Assembly: GCF_000165835.1 (NCBI RefSeq)
Contig: NC_014640.1
Location: 868,001 to 932,000 of the forward strand
Direction of reading: 5' to 3'
DNA from: Achromobacter xylosoxidans A8
GTDB taxonomy: Bacteria > Pseudomonadota > Gammaproteobacteria > Burkholderiales > Burkholderiaceae_B
DNA length: 64,000 bases
The translations under genes were made by a program, and so were the position numbers. The notes below the pieces were generated by a model that had not been told where the DNA came from, searched no databases, and saw only the letters and a program-made list of their open reading frames with translations. Shown one piece after another: positions 62,508 to 64,000 of this stretch (position 1 is the stretch's first letter; each line of letters opens with the position of its first letter).

Positions 62508-62520
62508 CTAAAAGCCCGCT
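62508..62520 (+). terminator. left half of the rsmA terminator, interrupted by an IS
   Basis: AAAAGCCCGCT at 62510-62520 is the 5' stem arm. Its 3' arm lies at 63959-63969, beyond the IS. Removing the IS and one TAC copy restores an 11-bp stem with a three-base TAC loop and a T6 tail. Confidence 0.8.
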
Positions 62521-62522
62521 AC

Positions 62523-62544
62523 TGAACTGACCCCCAGAAGTTGG
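62523..62544 (+). repeat. left terminal inverted repeat of the IS
   Basis: TGAACTGACCCCC followed by AGAAGTTGG; it pairs with the complement of 63934-63955 at 20 of 22 positions. Confidence 0.9.
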
Positions 62545-62555
62545 ATGATCAGAAG

Positions 62556-63395
62556 CTAAAGCCCGAAGGCCTGAGCTCGGTACTGCACCGGACTCAGGCC
62601 TTTTAGCTTGAGTTTGATGCGTTCGTGATTGTAATAACGGATGTACTGGCGGATGCCCGCCTGTAACTGCGCGACGTTTTCGAAGCGATTCAGGTGGAAG
62701 AATTCGGACTTCAACGTGCCAAAGAAGCTCTCCATGGCGGCGTTGTCCAGACAATTTCCCCTGCGCGACATGCTTTGGGTAAGCGACCGATCTGCCAGCA
62801 TGCGGCGGTATTGGGGATGTTGATACTGCCAGCCCTGGTCTGAGTGCAGGATGGGGCTGTCGGTGGGCTTGAGCCGCGCCAGCGCTTTCTTCACCATGGT
62901 GCCAATAAGCTTGAACACTGGCCGTTGGCTGGTCTCATAGGCCACGATCTCACCGTTATACAGGTCCATGACCGGCGACAGATACAGCTTTTCGCCTCGT
63001 ACCTTGAACTCGGTCACATCGGTAACCCACTTTTGGTTCGGCCGCTCAGCAACGAAGTCGCGCGCCAGCACGTTGGCCGCCACGTGATGCGACTGGCCTC
63101 GGTAAGAGCGGTACTTTTTGACTCGCACCAACGACTTCAGGCCCAGCCTCTGCATCAGCTTCTGTACCGTTTTGTGATTCACTAATTCCCCCGCCTGGCG
63201 TAACGCGGCCGTGATCCGGCGATAGCCGTAGCGGCCCTTGTGGCGTGCATAGACCGCACTGATGCGTGCCTTCAAATCAGCGTACTGATCGGCAGCGCCC
63301 TGCGCCTTCAGGTGATAGTAGAACGTGCTGCGCGACAGTTTGGCTGCGCGCAGCAACCGTTCCAGCGGATGCTTATGCCTCAATTCTTGGACCAC
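62556..63395 (-). CDS. IS3-family transposase OrfB (DDE integrase core)
   Basis: A 279-residue catalytic part, IS150 type. An HTH_21-like start (YGYRRITAALRQAGELVNHKTVQKLMQRLGL) precedes the rve integrase core. The DDE residues are Asp in WVTDVTEF, Asp in ILHSDQGWQYQ and Glu in CLDNAAMESFFGTLK. In IS3 elements the active product is the OrfAB fusion made by -1 frameshifting. The frame upstream of the GTG at 63395 is open back to the slippage site at 63449, so the fusion is possible. Confidence 0.94.
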   Translation of the reverse strand: MVQELRHKHPLERLLRAAKLSRSTFYYHLKAQGAADQYADLKARISAVYARHKGRYGYRRITAALRQAGELVNHKTVQKLMQRLGLKSLVRVKKYRSYRGQSHHVAANVLARDFVAERPNQKWVTDVTEFKVRGEKLYLSPVMDLYNGEIVAYETSQRPVFKLIGTMVKKALARLKPTDSPILHSDQGWQYQHPQYRRMLADRSLTQSMSRRGNCLDNAAMESFFGTLKSEFFHLNRFENVAQLQAGIRQYIRYYNHERIKLKLKGLSPVQYRAQAFGL

Positions 63396-63904
63396 TTGCG
63401 CTTTGCAACGAGCGCTTGGGTCTTTTCCGCTTCGATCAAGGCATCGAGCTTTTTTAGGTAGTCCAGCTCCGCTCGCAGGTTCGCGACCTCTTCGCGTAGC
63501 TCCTCCTCGGTCATGTCTTTGGGCACTGGCTCGGGGGGATACTTATGTGGCATGGCGCGTTGTCCTCTCGGCTGGGGCTCCAACGCCCCAATACCATGCT
63601 TATGATACTGAGCGCGCCATTGGCCTATCGAACCCGCTGACCGAATATCGTAGAGCGCGACCACCTCTCGGTCTGACAGCCCCTCCCGCTCGGCGTGCTT
63701 CAACACCCTCAGCTTGAACTGCGCGTCATAGTGACCGGACTTCTTGGCCAAGGCCGCGCGCCCATGGATCTGAAAACCCGACACCCAACGCCGCAGCATC
63801 GAGTAGTCGACCTGCAGTTCAGCAGCAATCAACTCAATACTGTGTTGCCCTGATAAACATTTCTTGACCGCGCGCAGCTTAAAGCGCTCGTCGTACTTCG
63901 TCAT
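63380..63904 (-). CDS. IS3-family transposase OrfA
   Basis: A 174-residue DNA-binding part with two helix-turn-helix modules (KYDERFKLRAVKKCLSGQHSIELIAAEL; YDAQFKLRVLKHAEREGLSDREVVALYDI). A C-terminal leucine-zipper region follows (MTEEELREEVANLRAELDYLKKLDALIEAE) for dimerisation. It overlaps OrfB, which lies in the -1 frame. The ATG at 63904 lies 51 bases inside the right end. Confidence 0.93.
   Translation of the reverse strand: MTKYDERFKLRAVKKCLSGQHSIELIAAELQVDYSMLRRWVSGFQIHGRAALAKKSGHYDAQFKLRVLKHAEREGLSDREVVALYDIRSAGSIGQWRAQYHKHGIGALEPQPRGQRAMPHKYPPEPVPKDMTEEELREEVANLRAELDYLKKLDALIEAEKTQALVAKRKWSKN
63449..63455 (-). other. programmed -1 frameshift heptamer A-AAA-AAG
   Basis: On the minus strand the codons CTA AAA AAG of OrfA (Leu-Lys-Lys) place A6G in the slippery register used by IS150-type elements. 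After slipping, the frame runs open into OrfB. Confidence 0.8.
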
Positions 63905-63933
63905 GTAAAAACCCCCGAAGGTTGGATCTACGT

Positions 63934-63955
63934 CCAACTTTCGGGGGTCAGTTCA
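63934..63955 (-). repeat. right terminal inverted repeat of the IS
   Basis: On the minus strand it reads TGAACTGACCCCC followed by GAAAGTTGG, the partner of 62523-62544 with two mismatches. Confidence 0.9.
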
Positions 63956-63958
63956 TAC

Positions 63959-63971
63959 AGCGGGCTTTTTT
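63959..63971 (+). terminator. right half of the rsmA terminator, displaced by the IS
   Basis: AGCGGGCTTTTTT carries the 3' stem arm and the T tract of the hairpin whose 5' arm is at 62510-62520, now 1.4 kb away. Confidence 0.8.
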
Positions 63972-64000
63972 CAATTCAGTGCCTACAGCATGCGTTTTTG

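Larger units (their letters stand above)
62520..63958. mobile_element. IS3-family (IS150-like) insertion sequence with TAC target duplication
   Basis: The element is 1433 bp (62523-63955), bounded by 22-bp imperfect inverted repeats beginning TGAACTGACCCCC. It is flanked by 3-bp direct repeats TAC at 62520-62522 and 63956-63958. It encodes overlapping OrfA and OrfB on the minus strand with an A6G slippage heptamer. Both frames are intact and the ends match, so it looks complete and recently inserted. Confidence 0.92.

Overview
The window is about 64 kb of high-GC, gene-dense bacterial chromosome. Its protein set and gene orders fit a betaproteobacterium of the family Alcaligenaceae, most like Achromobacter or Bordetella. 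The clues are Bug-type (TctC) solute receptors, the amgK-murU pair divergent from lptD-surA-rsmA, and AsmA, YkgJ and MdoB-type sulfatase-fold neighbours. No rRNA, CRISPR array or prophage is visible. There are two tRNA-Lys genes (UUU and CUU anticodons), both with clear sigma-70 promoters.

Layout. 1-6.6 kb: the 3' end of a LysR regulator, an M20 amidohydrolase, FadD, an inositol monophosphatase and MnmC. 6.6-12 kb: a GH31-like protein that seems to lack catalytic residues, then the metNIQ methionine transporter and tRNA-Lys. 12-23.4 kb: an accessory block with a chemoreceptor, a diguanylate cyclase, an orphan IS3 orfA-like protein, two tandem DUF2817 (M14-like) peptidase homologues, two near-duplicate MFS permeases, an ABM-like protein and a LysR regulator. 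A conserved three-part promoter element occurs four times here, upstream of the chemoreceptor, both permease operons and the LysR gene. It suggests one regulon that couples sensing, uptake and hydrolysis of an unknown substrate.

23.4-28.8 kb: an aromatic-catabolism operon (FAD monooxygenase, DUF2783 protein, Bug receptor, VOC dioxygenase, FAH hydrolase) with a divergent LuxR-type regulator. 28.8-35.2 kb: small zinc-finger, STAS-like, Fur and AraC genes, an alpha/beta hydrolase with Cys at the nucleophile position, YkgJ, Tag and an MdoB/LTA-synthase-like enzyme. 35.5-41 kb: AsmA, a second diguanylate cyclase coupled to a TetR gene, a divergent SDR and the second tRNA-Lys. 41-45.2 kb: a FecI/FecR/TonB-receptor iron-uptake unit. 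45.3-51.3 kb: a HAD protein, an Lrp regulator, and an operon of HpaI-type aldolase, aminotransferase, ArgE-like deacylase and MFS permease.

51.5-55.7 kb: an OmpA lipoprotein, pterin dehydratase, a second FAD monooxygenase-DUF2783 operon ending in its MarR regulator, and a coiled-coil membrane protein. 55.8-62.5 kb: cell-envelope housekeeping (murU, amgK, lptD, surA) and rsmA. 62.5-63.96 kb: a complete IS3-family (IS150-like) element with 22-bp ends, a 3-bp target duplication and an A6G frameshift signal. It has inserted exactly into the loop of the rsmA terminator hairpin. All homology statements come from reading motifs by eye; no database was searched.
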